This document shows, one piece after another, positions 1 to 12,551 of a stretch of DNA of 47,201 nt (its first letter is position 1; each line of letters starts with the position of its first letter). The stretch comes from [Mycobacterium] manitobense (GTDB lineage Bacteria; Actinomycetota; Actinomycetes; Mycobacteriales; Mycobacteriaceae). The DNA lies in contig NZ_JACKSJ010000245.1 in the NCBI RefSeq assembly GCF_025821665.1, positions 1-47,201 on the forward strand. The letters run 5' to 3'. Below the pieces are notes generated by a model, which was given only the letters and a program-made list of their open reading frames with translations, did no database searches and was not told the DNA's origin. The position numbers and the translations under genes are program-made.

Positions 1-707
1 CCGAGGCCGCCGAGCGCCTCGGGCCTGCCGCCCTGGGCCCCGACGCCTGGCACCAGGACGGGGCCGGCCAGCGCGCTCACGTCCGGCGGTTCGGCCAGGG
101 TGGCGCCGACCACGACGCCGACCGATCCGGGCTCGGGAGCGGTGGCGCGGTTGACCGCTGCGGCGGCGTCGACGACGGATTGCGCGACCGTGCGCCCGTC
201 GGTCGGCCCGTCGACCAGGGCACGCTGCACCGACGCACCTTCCGGATTCGACGTCGCGGCAAGCACGAAGACTCCCCTGCCGTGGGCGGCCGCCGTGTCC
301 AGCAGCGGTTGCAGCGCGCCGAAGCCGAGATACGGCGACGCGGTGACGGCGTCGGCGGCCAGCGGCGAGTCGCCGGCCCAGGCCTCGGCGTAGGCCGCCA
401 TGGTGGACCCGATGTCGCCTCGTTTGGCGTCGGCCAGCACCAGCACCCCGGCCGCCCGCAACTCGGCGATGGTCTCCTCGAGCACGGCGAAGCCGGCGGC
501 GCCGTACGGCTCGAAGAACGCGACCTGCGGCTTGACGATGGCGAAGTCGCCGAACGCCGCCACGCAGGTCTGGCAGAACGTCCGCAGCCCGTCCACCCCC
601 GTGGACAGCCCCCAGTCCCGCAGCAGCGCGGGATGCGGATCGATGCCCGGGCACAGCGGTCCGCTACGCGCCACCGCCTCGGCGAGCCGACGACCGAACC
701 CCGGCAC
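1..707 (-). CDS. pyrF: orotidine 5'-phosphate decarboxylase, 3' end cut by window edge
   Basis: PyrF decarboxylates OMP to UMP, the last step of de novo pyrimidine synthesis. The frame runs from a GTG at 707 to the window edge without a stop, about 235 residues; the mycobacterial protein is about 275, so roughly 40 C-terminal residues lie outside. The motif DAKRGDIGST (catalytic Asp-Lys pair) and the early CPGIDPHPALL segment mark the actinobacterial/myxobacterial type of OMP decarboxylase. The start lies 2 bases after the carB stop, so it is the last gene seen of the pyr operon and probably translated by coupling. The minus-strand reading was made directly from the sequence. The family assignment is secure; only the end is missing. 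Confidence 0.93.
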   Translation of the reverse strand, partial: MPGFGRRLAEAVARSGPLCPGIDPHPALLRDWGLSTGVDGLRTFCQTCVAAFGDFAIVKPQVAFFEPYGAAGFAVLEETIAELRAAGVLVLADAKRGDIGSTMAAYAEAWAGDSPLAADAVTASPYLGFGALQPLLDTAAAHGRGVFVLAATSNPEGASVQRALVDGPTDGRTVAQSVVDAAAAVNRATAPEPGSVGVVVGATLAEPPDVSALAGPVLVPGVGAQGGRPEALGGL

Positions 708-709
708 GG

Positions 710-5172
<4,463 letters not shown>

Positions 5173-5176
<4 letters not shown>

Positions 5177-5730
5177 GCTGTCTTGCCTTCCACGTTGTCG
5201 CCGACGCTGTCGGTCGGGGGCGTCTGAACCCATTCGGCGTAGCGGTGCCGGTCGTCGGCCCGGAACCCGGTGTCGATCTCCACACCGGACGGCAGCCGCC
5301 ATCGGATCGCCAGCACGCCGTCGCCACGGTCCGCCCCGCGGTGTGGGATCACCTTGCCGGCGATACCCATTTCGGTGCGGATGGCCACGATCGTGTCCTC
5401 GGGGATCCAGATCGGCCCGGCGCCGGTGCGCTGCACCATGATCCCCTCCGGGTAACGGGTGAGGACGGCCTTGGCCCGGAACCCGAGATCGGCGGCGGCG
5501 ACGCGATCCTGCCAGCTCGGCGACAGTGTGGTTCCGACGTAGAGGCCAGGGGTGGCGGTGACGGTCGCGGAGCCCACGGTGTCGGGCAGTGCGGGCAGCT
5601 TGCCGATCAGCTCGGCCTGCCGCTGCGCGCGATGCACCCAGCCGCGCAGCATCTGCCGGATGAAGAACGCGATCAGCAGCACCACAAGTGCGGCCATGAT
5701 CAGCGATGCGATCAGCGTCGGGGTGTTCAT
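5173..5730 (-). CDS. conserved membrane-anchored protein of the pyr operon (Rv1382-like)
   Basis: This 185-residue protein has one strong N-terminal transmembrane segment (about residues 5-26, LIASLIMAALVVLLIAFF). A basic stretch (RQMLRGWVHRAQRQ) follows, then a soluble domain ending in EGKTA. The topology suggests an N-terminal anchor with the rest cytoplasmic (positive-inside rule). It sits between pyrC (ATGA overlap at its start) and carA (GTGA overlap at its end). The equivalent position in the M. tuberculosis pyr operon holds Rv1382, a protein of unknown function. The soluble part is rich in beta-strand-like stretches and in phrases such as GIMVQRTGAGPIWIPEDTIVAIR, compatible with a PH-like fold, but that is a guess. 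The function is unknown; strict co-translation with pyrC and carA is the only clue. Confidence 0.85.
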
Positions 5731-7028
5731 GAGACTGCGCTCTTCCCGTCGCGGGCGGTGATCCTGCCGCGCAGCATCGTGAGCGTGACGACTGCGGGCA
5801 GCGTCATCTGCTCGAAAGGCGTGTTGTCCGAACGGCTGGCGAGGTCGGAGCCCGCCACGGTCCAGGTGGTGTCGGGGTCGACGACGGTCAGGTTGGCCGG
5901 CTCACCGACCTCCAGCGGACGGCCCTGATCGGGCAGCCCGACGATGCGCGCTGGGTTCTCGCTCATCACCCTGGCCACGTCGCGCCAGGTCAGCAGGCCC
6001 GACCGCACCATCGTCTCGACCACCACCGACAACGCGGTCTGCAGGCCGAGCATGCCGGGGCGGGCGTGGGCGAACTCGCACATCTTCTCGTGCTCGGCGT
6101 GCGGGGCGTGGTCGGTGGCGACGCAGTCGATGACGCCGTCGGCCAGCGCCTGCCGCAGCGCTTCGGCGTCGCCGGCCTCCCGCAGCGGCGGGTTCACCCG
6201 GTTGCGCCCGTCGTAGTCGACCAACCGGCTGTCGTCGAGCAGCAGGTGGTGTGGGGTCACCTCGGCGGTGATCGCGATGCCCTGTTCCTTGGCCCACCGG
6301 ACGAGTTCGACGGTGCCCGCGGTGGATGCGTGACAGATGTGCACGCGCGCGCCGGCGTCGCGGGCCAGCAGCGCGTCGCGGGCGACGATCGACTCCTCGG
6401 CGGCGCGCGGCCAGCCGGCCAGTCCGAGCCGCGCGGCAGTGGGACCCTCGTGGGCGACGGCGCCGACGGTCAGCCGGGGCTCCTCGGCGTGCTGGGCGAT
6501 CAAAGCGCCCAGGCCGGTGGCGTACTCCAGCGCACGCCGCATCATCAGCGGGTCGTGCACGCAGATGCCATCGTCGGAGAACATCCGGACCTGCCCGGCC
6601 CCGGCGGCCATCATGCCCATCTCGGTGAGCTGGGTTCCGGCCAGGCCGACGGTGACCGCGCCGACGGGGTGCACGTCGACCAGCCCGACCTCCTGCCCGC
6701 GGTGCCAGACGTGGTCGGTGACCACCACGCTGTCGGCGACGGGATCGGTGTTGGCCATCGCGAACACCGCGGTGAATCCACCCAGCGCCGCTGCGGCCGA
6801 ACCGGTCTCGATGTCCTCGGCGTACTCGCGGCCGGGTTCGCGCAGATGGGTGTGGAGGTCGACGAAACCCGGCAGCAGGATCTGCCCGTTGGCATCGATC
6901 ACGTCTGCGTCGTCCGGAACGGCGAGGCCGGCGCCGATCTCGGCGATCTGGCCGTCGTCGACCAGCACGTCGACCGGTTCACCTTCGCCGTAGGGGCGGA
7001 CGCCCCGGATCAGGACAGTGGCACTCAT
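5727..7028 (-). CDS. pyrC: dihydroorotase
   Basis: PyrC cyclises carbamoyl-aspartate to dihydroorotate. The 433 residues match class I bacterial dihydroorotases. Metal-binding HxH lies in DLHTHLREPG (His59, His61, then substrate Arg63), and the catalytic Asp is in CVATDHAPH. The C-terminal ARIVGLPDQGRPLEVGEPANLTVVD is the usual amidohydrolase small-barrel end. The ATG start overlaps the pyrB stop by four bases, and its own stop overlaps the following membrane-protein start by four. It is active in class and metal set as far as the motifs show. Confidence 0.97.
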   Translation of the reverse strand: MSATVLIRGVRPYGEGEPVDVLVDDGQIAEIGAGLAVPDDADVIDANGQILLPGFVDLHTHLREPGREYAEDIETGSAAAALGGFTAVFAMANTDPVADSVVVTDHVWHRGQEVGLVDVHPVGAVTVGLAGTQLTEMGMMAAGAGQVRMFSDDGICVHDPLMMRRALEYATGLGALIAQHAEEPRLTVGAVAHEGPTAARLGLAGWPRAAEESIVARDALLARDAGARVHICHASTAGTVELVRWAKEQGIAITAEVTPHHLLLDDSRLVDYDGRNRVNPPLREAGDAEALRQALADGVIDCVATDHAPHAEHEKMCEFAHARPGMLGLQTALSVVVETMVRSGLLTWRDVARVMSENPARIVGLPDQGRPLEVGEPANLTVVDPDTTWTVAGSDLASRSDNTPFEQMTLPAVVTLTMLRGRITARDGKSAVS

Positions 7029-7972
7029 GCGCTGATCGCCTCCTTTTCGGCGCCGACGAGCAGATGGAACAGCACGGCCATCCGGACGTGCACGCCGTTG
7101 GAGACCTGTTGCAGCACAGCGGATTGCGACGAGTCGGCCACCGAGGAGGCGATTTCCATCCCGCGCAGCATCGGCCCGGGATGCAGAACGACGGCATTGC
7201 CCGGCAGCAGCGCCTGACGCTTCTGCGACAGGCCGTAGCGCACCGAGTACTCCCGGCTGGACGGGAAGAAGCCGCCGTTCATCCGCTCGGCCTGCACCCG
7301 CAGCATCAGCACCGCGTCAGCGCCGGGCAGTTCGGCGTCGAGGTGGTGCGACACCGTGACCGGCCACTCGCTCGCACCGACGGGCAGCAGCGTCGGCGGC
7401 GCCACGAGCACCACCTCGGCGCCGAGGGTGTGCAGCAGCGACACGTTGGAGCGGGCGACCCGGCTGTGCAGGACGTCGCCGACGATCACCACCCGCCTGC
7501 CCTCGATCCCACCGAGCCGCTGGCGGATGGTCAGCGCGTCGAGCAGCGCCTGGGTCGGGTGCTCGTGGGTGCCGTCACCGGCGTTGATCACACTCGGACC
7601 GCCGTTGGGCTCCGCCGTCCACTCCGAGAGCTGTTGCGCCGCACCGGAAGCAGGATGGCGGATGATCAGCGCGTCGGCGCCCGCGGCCCGCAGTGTCAGC
7701 GCGGTGTCGCGCAGCGACTCCCCCTTTGCGACCGAGGATCCCGATGCGCTGACGTTGATCACGTCGGCGCTCATCCATTTGCCCGCCACCTCGAACGACA
7801 CCCGGGTGCGGGTCGAGTTCTCGTAGAACATCGTGATCACCGTGCGGCCGCGCAGAGTCGGCAGCTTCTTGACCTCACGGCCGAGCAGCGCCTGGCCGAA
7901 CCGGTCGGCGTCGTCGAGGATCGCCGTGGCCTCGTCGCGACTCAGGTCGGCGGCAGAGAGCAGATGCTTCAC
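7025..7972 (-). CDS. pyrB: aspartate carbamoyltransferase catalytic subunit
   Basis: PyrB transfers the carbamoyl group to aspartate, the committed step of pyrimidine synthesis. It has 315 residues. The carbamoyl-phosphate loop NSTRTRVSFE lies at about residues 52-61, and the HPTQALLDALTI segment and LHPGPMLRGMEI near the C-terminus are diagnostic. No pyrI regulatory gene is nearby, as usual in actinobacteria, where control acts through PyrR on the mRNA. It overlaps pyrR and pyrC by four bases at each end. Confidence 0.97.
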   Translation of the reverse strand: MKHLLSAADLSRDEATAILDDADRFGQALLGREVKKLPTLRGRTVITMFYENSTRTRVSFEVAGKWMSADVINVSASGSSVAKGESLRDTALTLRAAGADALIIRHPASGAAQQLSEWTAEPNGGPSVINAGDGTHEHPTQALLDALTIRQRLGGIEGRRVVIVGDVLHSRVARSNVSLLHTLGAEVVLVAPPTLLPVGASEWPVTVSHHLDAELPGADAVLMLRVQAERMNGGFFPSSREYSVRYGLSQKRQALLPGNAVVLHPGPMLRGMEIASSVADSSQSAVLQQVSNGVHVRMAVLFHLLVGAEKEAISA

Positions 7973-8550
7973 CTTTTCGGCCCTCCCTGGGGTGCGATGG
8001 ACACGCCGTCGCGTCCGCCGTCGTTCTCGACCAGCCGCACCTTGACGTTCTCGCTCCGCGAGGTGGGCACGTTCTTGCCGACGTAGTCGGCGCGCAGCGG
8101 CAGTTCGCGGTGCCCACGATCCACCAGCACGGCGAGTTGCACGATCCGGGGCCGGCCGATGTCTCGCAGCGCGTCCAGCGCCGAGCGCACCGAACGCCCC
8201 GTGTAGAGCACGTCGTCGACCAGGATCACCAGCGCGCCGTCGATGCCGCCCGCGGGGATCGAGGTCTCCTCGAGCGGGCGCGGCGGCTTGCCTGCCAGGT
8301 CGTCGCGGTACAGCGTGATGTCCAGCGCACCGTGGCCCACGGTCACGCCGGAGAATTCGCTGATGTTGGCCGCCAGCCGCGCCGCCAGCGTGACGCCGCG
8401 GGTGGGAATGCCGAGCAGCACCACGCGGGGCGCATCGGCGCCGCCGTCGAGTGCGGTCTTCTCGATGATCTGATGCGCGATACGGGAAATGGTGCGGCCC
8501 ACGTCCGCCGCCGTCATCAATTCCCGGTCGGGGGTGTCAGGACTGCCCAC
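7969..8550 (-). CDS. pyrR: PyrR: pyr mRNA-binding attenuation/translation regulator and uracil phosphoribosyltransferase
   Basis: PyrR binds a hairpin in its own operon's mRNA in response to UMP, and in many species also has weak uracil phosphoribosyltransferase activity. It has 193 residues. The PRPP loop ILVDDVLYTGRS is at about 110-120, and the N-terminal ELMTAADVGRTISRIAHQI is the family hallmark. The GTG start at 8550 is preceded 12 bases upstream by a strong AAGGAGG. That is longer than ideal, but the next in-frame ATG (residue 12) would remove conserved sequence less economically. The leader carries a PyrR-binding RNA motif directly upstream, so the gene is probably autoregulated at translation, as reported for M. 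smegmatis. Confidence 0.96.
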   Translation of the reverse strand: MGSPDTPDRELMTAADVGRTISRIAHQIIEKTALDGGADAPRVVLLGIPTRGVTLAARLAANISEFSGVTVGHGALDITLYRDDLAGKPPRPLEETSIPAGGIDGALVILVDDVLYTGRSVRSALDALRDIGRPRIVQLAVLVDRGHRELPLRADYVGKNVPTSRSENVKVRLVENDGGRDGVSIAPQGGPKR

Positions 8551-8562
8551 GCGCGATCCAGA

Positions 8563-8596
8563 CCTCCTTCTCCGCCTCGCCGGACGGATCGTTAAA
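8563..8596 (-). promoter_or_regulatory. PyrR-binding RNA hairpin in the pyr operon leader
   Basis: On the minus strand the leader reads TTTAACGATCCG, then TCCGGCGAGG, then CGGAGAAGGAGG. The CCG/CGG stem encloses the loop TCCGGCGAGG, which fits the conserved PyrR binding-loop pattern UCC-N-G-N-GAGG (Bacillus example UCCAGAGAGG). The Shine-Dalgarno AAGGAGG begins right after the hairpin, so bound PyrR could hide it and repress translation. No run of U's suggesting an attenuator follows, which favours translational control. Confidence 0.8.
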
Positions 8597-8615
8597 GGAT
8601 GTCAAACTGCCGCGG

Positions 8616-8621
8616 AGCCTA
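8616..8621 (-). promoter_or_regulatory. probable -10 box of the pyr operon
   Basis: TAGGCT on the minus strand fits the mycobacterial TANNNT -10. It would start the transcript near 8609, giving a leader of about 60 bases that contains the whole PyrR hairpin. No convincing -35 hexamer is seen at 17 bases, which is common in mycobacteria. The TTGACA at 8600-8605 lies downstream of it and has no matching -10. Confidence 0.45.
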
Positions 8622-8650
8622 CCACCGCGGCGGCGCCCGCCCGCGCTGGC

Positions 8651-8656
8651 TAGCCT
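8651..8656 (+). promoter_or_regulatory. leaderless -10 box for the beta-lactamase-like gene
   Basis: TAGCCT is followed by exactly six bases (GGCTAG) and then GTG at 8663, so transcription would begin on or next to the start codon. This is the classic mycobacterial leaderless arrangement, and it also supports GTG 8663 as the true start, since no Shine-Dalgarno is present. Confidence 0.55.
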
Positions 8657-8662
8657 GGCTAG

Positions 8663-9868
8663 GTGAATCTCAGTGGTAATCAGGCCTCGATCCGGGACGC
8701 GGTCGACGCCGGGGTGCTCGCCGGCGCGGTGACCCTGGTGTGGCGCGACGGACGCATCGAGCAGGTCAACGAGATCGGCCACCGCGACATCGAGGCCGGG
8801 TTGCCGATGCGCCGCGACACGGTGTTCCGCATCGCGTCGATGACCAAACCGGTGACGGTGGCGGCGGCCATGGCCCTGGTCGAGGAGGGCAAGCTCGCCC
8901 TGACCGACCCGGTCACGAAGTGGTTGCCCGAACTGGCCGACCTGCGCGTGCTCGACACCCCGGGCGGCCCGCTGGACCGCACGCACCCGGCCCGCCGACC
9001 GATCACCGTCGACGACCTGATGACCCACCGCAGCGGACTCGCGTACTTCTTCTCGGTCACCGGGCCGCTCGCGCGCGCGTACGGCCGCATCTCGGCCAAG
9101 CAGTCGCCGGACGCCTGGCTCGCCGAGATCGCCGCCCTGCCGTTGCAGCACCAGCCCGGCGACCGGATGACCTACAGCAACGCCACCGACGTGCTCGGCG
9201 TGCTGCTCGAACGCATCGAGGGCGCGACGCTGCAGGACGTCATGACTGAACGGATCCTCGGGCCGCTCGGCATGGTCGACACCGGGTTCTTCGTGGATCC
9301 GCGAAACCGAGGCCGGGTCGCGACGATGTACAAGCTCACCGATGACGACACGCTCAGCCACGACGCGATGGGGCCGCCGACCACCACGCCGCCGCCGTTC
9401 TGCATGGGCGGGGCGAACCTGTTCTCCACCGCCGACGACTACCTGCGGTTCGCCCGGATGCTGCTGGAGGGCGGCAGCGTCGACGGCGTGCGGGTGCTCT
9501 CGGAGGAGTCGGTGCAGTCGATGCGCACCGACCGGCTCACGCCCGAGCAGAAGCGCCACCCGTTCCTCGGCATGCCGTTCTGGATCGGGCGCGGCTTCGG
9601 GCTGAACCTGTCGGTGGTCACCGACCCGGCCAAGTCACGTCAGCTGTTCGGGCCAGGCGGGGCGGGCACCTTCGGCTGGCCCGGCGCGTACGGGACGTGG
9701 TGGCAGGCCGACCCCGCCGCCGACATGATCCTGATCTACCTGATCCAGAATCTGCCCAACTTCGGCGCCGACGCGGCGGCCGCCGTGGCGGGCAACACGT
9801 CGCTGCTCACCCTGCAGTCCGTGCAACCGAAGTTCGTCCGCCGGACGTACCAGGCGCTCGACCTGTGA
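8663..9868 (+). CDS. serine beta-lactamase-family hydrolase (class C/esterase EstB type)
   Basis: This 401-residue protein has the penicillin-recognising fold. The nucleophile motif is S-M-T-K (Ser59-Lys62), with Y-S-N at 171-173. A C-terminal GPGGAGTFGWPGAYGTWW region takes the place of the KTG box. No signal peptide is present (N-terminus MNLSGNQASIRDAVDAG), so a cytoplasmic esterase, lipase or peptidase role is more likely than antibiotic resistance. Members of this family in mycobacteria are annotated as LipE- or EstB-like esterases. It is divergent from the pyr operon and appears to be transcribed leaderless. It converges on the flavoprotein gene with only four bases between the stops. 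The natural substrate cannot be told. Confidence 0.88.
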   Translation: MNLSGNQASIRDAVDAGVLAGAVTLVWRDGRIEQVNEIGHRDIEAGLPMRRDTVFRIASMTKPVTVAAAMALVEEGKLALTDPVTKWLPELADLRVLDTPGGPLDRTHPARRPITVDDLMTHRSGLAYFFSVTGPLARAYGRISAKQSPDAWLAEIAALPLQHQPGDRMTYSNATDVLGVLLERIEGATLQDVMTERILGPLGMVDTGFFVDPRNRGRVATMYKLTDDDTLSHDAMGPPTTTPPPFCMGGANLFSTADDYLRFARMLLEGGSVDGVRVLSEESVQSMRTDRLTPEQKRHPFLGMPFWIGRGFGLNLSVVTDPAKSRQLFGPGGAGTFGWPGAYGTWWQADPAADMILIYLIQNLPNFGADAAAAVAGNTSLLTLQSVQPKFVRRTYQALDL

Positions 9869-9872
9869 GCCC

Positions 9873-12551
9873 TCAGCCGGCCAGCGCCCGGCGCGCGTAG
9901 GCACGGACGTCGGCGTCACCGTCGTCGAGCGCCAGGCCCAGCGCGTCGCGGGCGGCCTGCTCGGAGGACGCCCACCGGGTGAGGCTGAGCACTGCGGCCT
10001 TGCGGACGTCCAGGTGCGGATCGGCCAACGCCCGCGACAGCGGGGGCACGGCCGTCGAGGGCGACGGAGCACCCGCCAGCGCCCGCGCCGCGCCCTGGCG
10101 GATCTGCCAGGCCGACGCGGCGAGCGCGCCCTCGACCGTCGGTCCGTCGTCGGCGCCCCACCCGATCGCCCCCATGGCGGCCAGCGCTGCGGCGCGCACC
10201 AGCGGGTCGGCGTCGTCGATCAGGGCGCGGACCGCGTCGGCGCCCGCCCCGAGGGTGCCAAGGCCGTTGGCGACGGCGATGCGCACCTCACGGTTCTCGT
10301 CGGTGGCGCCCGCCGCGACCCCGTCGACGTCGTCGACCGACACCAGCGCCCGCACCGCCTCGATGCGCACCCGGTGGTCGGCGTCGGACAGCGCCTCGCG
10401 ATAGGCGTCCGCCGCGCCCACCCGTCGCGAACTGAGCAGATAGAGGGCGACGGCCCGCACCACCGCGTCCGGCGAGCGCAGGTGTCCCGCAACGGCTTCG
10501 GGTGCCGGTAGCACCTCGACCAGCTCACGCACGCTCTCGGCCGCAACGCCACGCACCTCGGGCGCCTCGTCGCCCAGTGCGCGGAACAGCCCGTCGGCGT
10601 AGCCGTCCGGCAGTACCTCGACCAGCGTGGCCACCGCCGTGCGCCGCACCCCCGGATCGGGATCAATGAGGTACCCGGCGAGGTCGGCCACCGAGGGCTC
10701 CTCCAGCGCGAGCACCGCCGCGATGCGCGGAGACGGCGGTTCGGCGGCCACTTCGCGCGGCCGGATCTTCTCGTCCAGCGGGGCGCGGCCCCCGACCAGC
10801 TCCGGCTGCGCCACCGTGGTCACCGGGGCATCCGACGGCAGATGGTCCAGACCCGGCACCGGCACGAAATACGCTGCGACGGGGCGCTTGAGGAACTCCA
10901 TCGACCCGGCGGCGGTCTTGCGCAGGTTCAGGTGGTAGCGCCAGTTGTCGTCATCGCGGCCGGGCAGGTCGGCACGGTCGTGGTAGAGCCCCCAGCGTGA
11001 TTCGGTGCGGGTCAGCGACGACCTGGCGGCCATCTCCGCGCAGTCGCGGATGAACGACACCTCCACCGCACGCATCAGCTCGTGCGGCGTGGTGGCGCCC
11101 ATCCCGGCGATCTCGCTGCGCATCCGTTCGAACGTCTGCACGGCGATCGACAGCTTGGTGGCCGATTTCGGCGGCGCCACATAGTCGTTGACGAACCGGC
11201 GCAGCTTGTACTCGACCTGCGGCTGTGGCGGCCCGGACGGATGCCGCAGCGGCCGGTAGATGAGGTCGTGCGCCTCCTGCAACTGGTCGCGCGGGAGGGC
11301 GGCGGGAACCGGTACGTCCGCGAGCGTGCCCGCGGCGTGCGATCCGGCCAGGTCGCCGTAGACGAAGGCGCCGATCATGTAGTTGTGCGGCACGCACGCC
11401 AGGTCGCCCGCCGCGTAGAGTCCGGGCACCGTGGTGCGCGCATGCTCGTCCACCCAGACACCGGACGCAGAATGGCCACTGCACAAACCGATCTCGGAGA
11501 TGTGCATCTCGATGTCGTGGGTGCGGTAGTCGTGACCGCGGTTGGCGTGGAAGGTGCCCCGGGTCGGCCGCTCCGTGGTGTGCAGGATGTTCTCCAGCGC
11601 CGACAGCGTCTCGTCGGGCAGGTGCGACACCTTGAGGTAGATCGGCCCGCGGGCGGACTCGATCTCCTGCTTGACCTCCGCCATCATCTGGCCCGACCAG
11701 TAGTCGGAGTCGACGAAGCGTTCACCGAGGGCGTTGACCTGGTAGCCGCCGAACGGGTTGGCGACGTAGGCGCATGCCGGGCCGTTGTAGTCCTTGATGA
11801 GCGGATTGACCTGGAAGCACTCGATTCCGGACAGCTCGGCGCCGGCGTGGAAGGCCATCGAATAGCCGTCGCCTGCGTTCGTCGGGTTCTCGTAGGTGCC
11901 GTAGAGGTAGCCCGACGCCGGCAGTCCCAGCCGTCCGCACGCCCCGGTCGCGAGCACCACGGCCTTGGCCGCGACGGTGACGAACTCGCCGGTTCGGGTG
12001 TTGAACGCGGCGGCGCCCACGGCCCGACCACCGCTGGTGAGCACGCGGACCGGCATCAGACGGTTCTCGATCTGGATCTTCTCGCGCATCGACCGTTGCC
12101 GCAGCACCCGGTAGAGCGCCTTCTTGACGTCCTTGCCCTCCGGCATCGGCAGCACGTAGGAACCGGACCGGTGCACCCGGCGCACGGCGTACTCGCCGTG
12201 CTCGTCCTTCTCGAACTTCACGCCGTAGCGCTCCAGCCGCTGCACCATCGCGAATCCGCGAGTCGCGGTCTGATAGATGGTGCGCTGGTTGACGATTCCG
12301 TCGTTGGCGCGGGTGATCTCGGCGACGTAGTCCTCCGGCGTCGCCTTGCCGGGGATGACGGCGTTGTTGACGCCGTCCATGCCCATGGCCAGCGCGCCCG
12401 AATGCCGGACGTGGGCCTTCTCCAGCAGCAGCACCCGCGCACCGTGTTCGGCGGCCGACAGCGCGGCCATCGTGCCCGCGGTGCCGCCACCGATGACCAG
12501 CACGTCGCAGTCCAGCCGGGTGGGCTCGGGGGCGAGGGTGGGGATGTCCAT
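9873..12551 (-). CDS. AprA-like FAD flavoprotein fused to a C-terminal HEAT-repeat array
   Basis: The 892-residue protein has two parts. Residues 1 to about 590 form an FAD-binding fumarate reductase/AprA-type flavoprotein: the dinucleotide motif VLVIGGGTAGTMAA is near the N-terminus, followed by RHSGALAMGMDGVNN and later GLCSGHSASGVWVDEHA and GLYAAGDLACVPHN. These resemble adenylylsulfate reductase alpha subunits more than succinate dehydrogenase. From about 608 to the end there are some eight or nine HEAT/PBS-lyase-like repeats of the form D..VR..A..AL. ATG 12551 is preferred over TTG 12554; it overlaps the ABC ATPase stop as TGATG. It is the last gene of the gntR-ferredoxin-ABC operon, and the AprB-like ferredoxin encoded upstream is its likely electron partner. 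The substrate is unknown. No sulfate adenylyltransferase or quinone-interacting genes lie nearby. Confidence 0.88.
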   Translation of the reverse strand: MDIPTLAPEPTRLDCDVLVIGGGTAGTMAALSAAEHGARVLLLEKAHVRHSGALAMGMDGVNNAVIPGKATPEDYVAEITRANDGIVNQRTIYQTATRGFAMVQRLERYGVKFEKDEHGEYAVRRVHRSGSYVLPMPEGKDVKKALYRVLRQRSMREKIQIENRLMPVRVLTSGGRAVGAAAFNTRTGEFVTVAAKAVVLATGACGRLGLPASGYLYGTYENPTNAGDGYSMAFHAGAELSGIECFQVNPLIKDYNGPACAYVANPFGGYQVNALGERFVDSDYWSGQMMAEVKQEIESARGPIYLKVSHLPDETLSALENILHTTERPTRGTFHANRGHDYRTHDIEMHISEIGLCSGHSASGVWVDEHARTTVPGLYAAGDLACVPHNYMIGAFVYGDLAGSHAAGTLADVPVPAALPRDQLQEAHDLIYRPLRHPSGPPQPQVEYKLRRFVNDYVAPPKSATKLSIAVQTFERMRSEIAGMGATTPHELMRAVEVSFIRDCAEMAARSSLTRTESRWGLYHDRADLPGRDDDNWRYHLNLRKTAAGSMEFLKRPVAAYFVPVPGLDHLPSDAPVTTVAQPELVGGRAPLDEKIRPREVAAEPPSPRIAAVLALEEPSVADLAGYLIDPDPGVRRTAVATLVEVLPDGYADGLFRALGDEAPEVRGVAAESVRELVEVLPAPEAVAGHLRSPDAVVRAVALYLLSSRRVGAADAYREALSDADHRVRIEAVRALVSVDDVDGVAAGATDENREVRIAVANGLGTLGAGADAVRALIDDADPLVRAAALAAMGAIGWGADDGPTVEGALAASAWQIRQGAARALAGAPSPSTAVPPLSRALADPHLDVRKAAVLSLTRWASSEQAARDALGLALDDGDADVRAYARRALAG

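Noticed and set aside
8600..8605. TTGACA as a -35 box of the pyr operon
   Set aside because: No -10 lies 16-18 bases downstream, and it is inside the leader next to the PyrR hairpin; TAGGCT at 8616-8621 explains transcription better.
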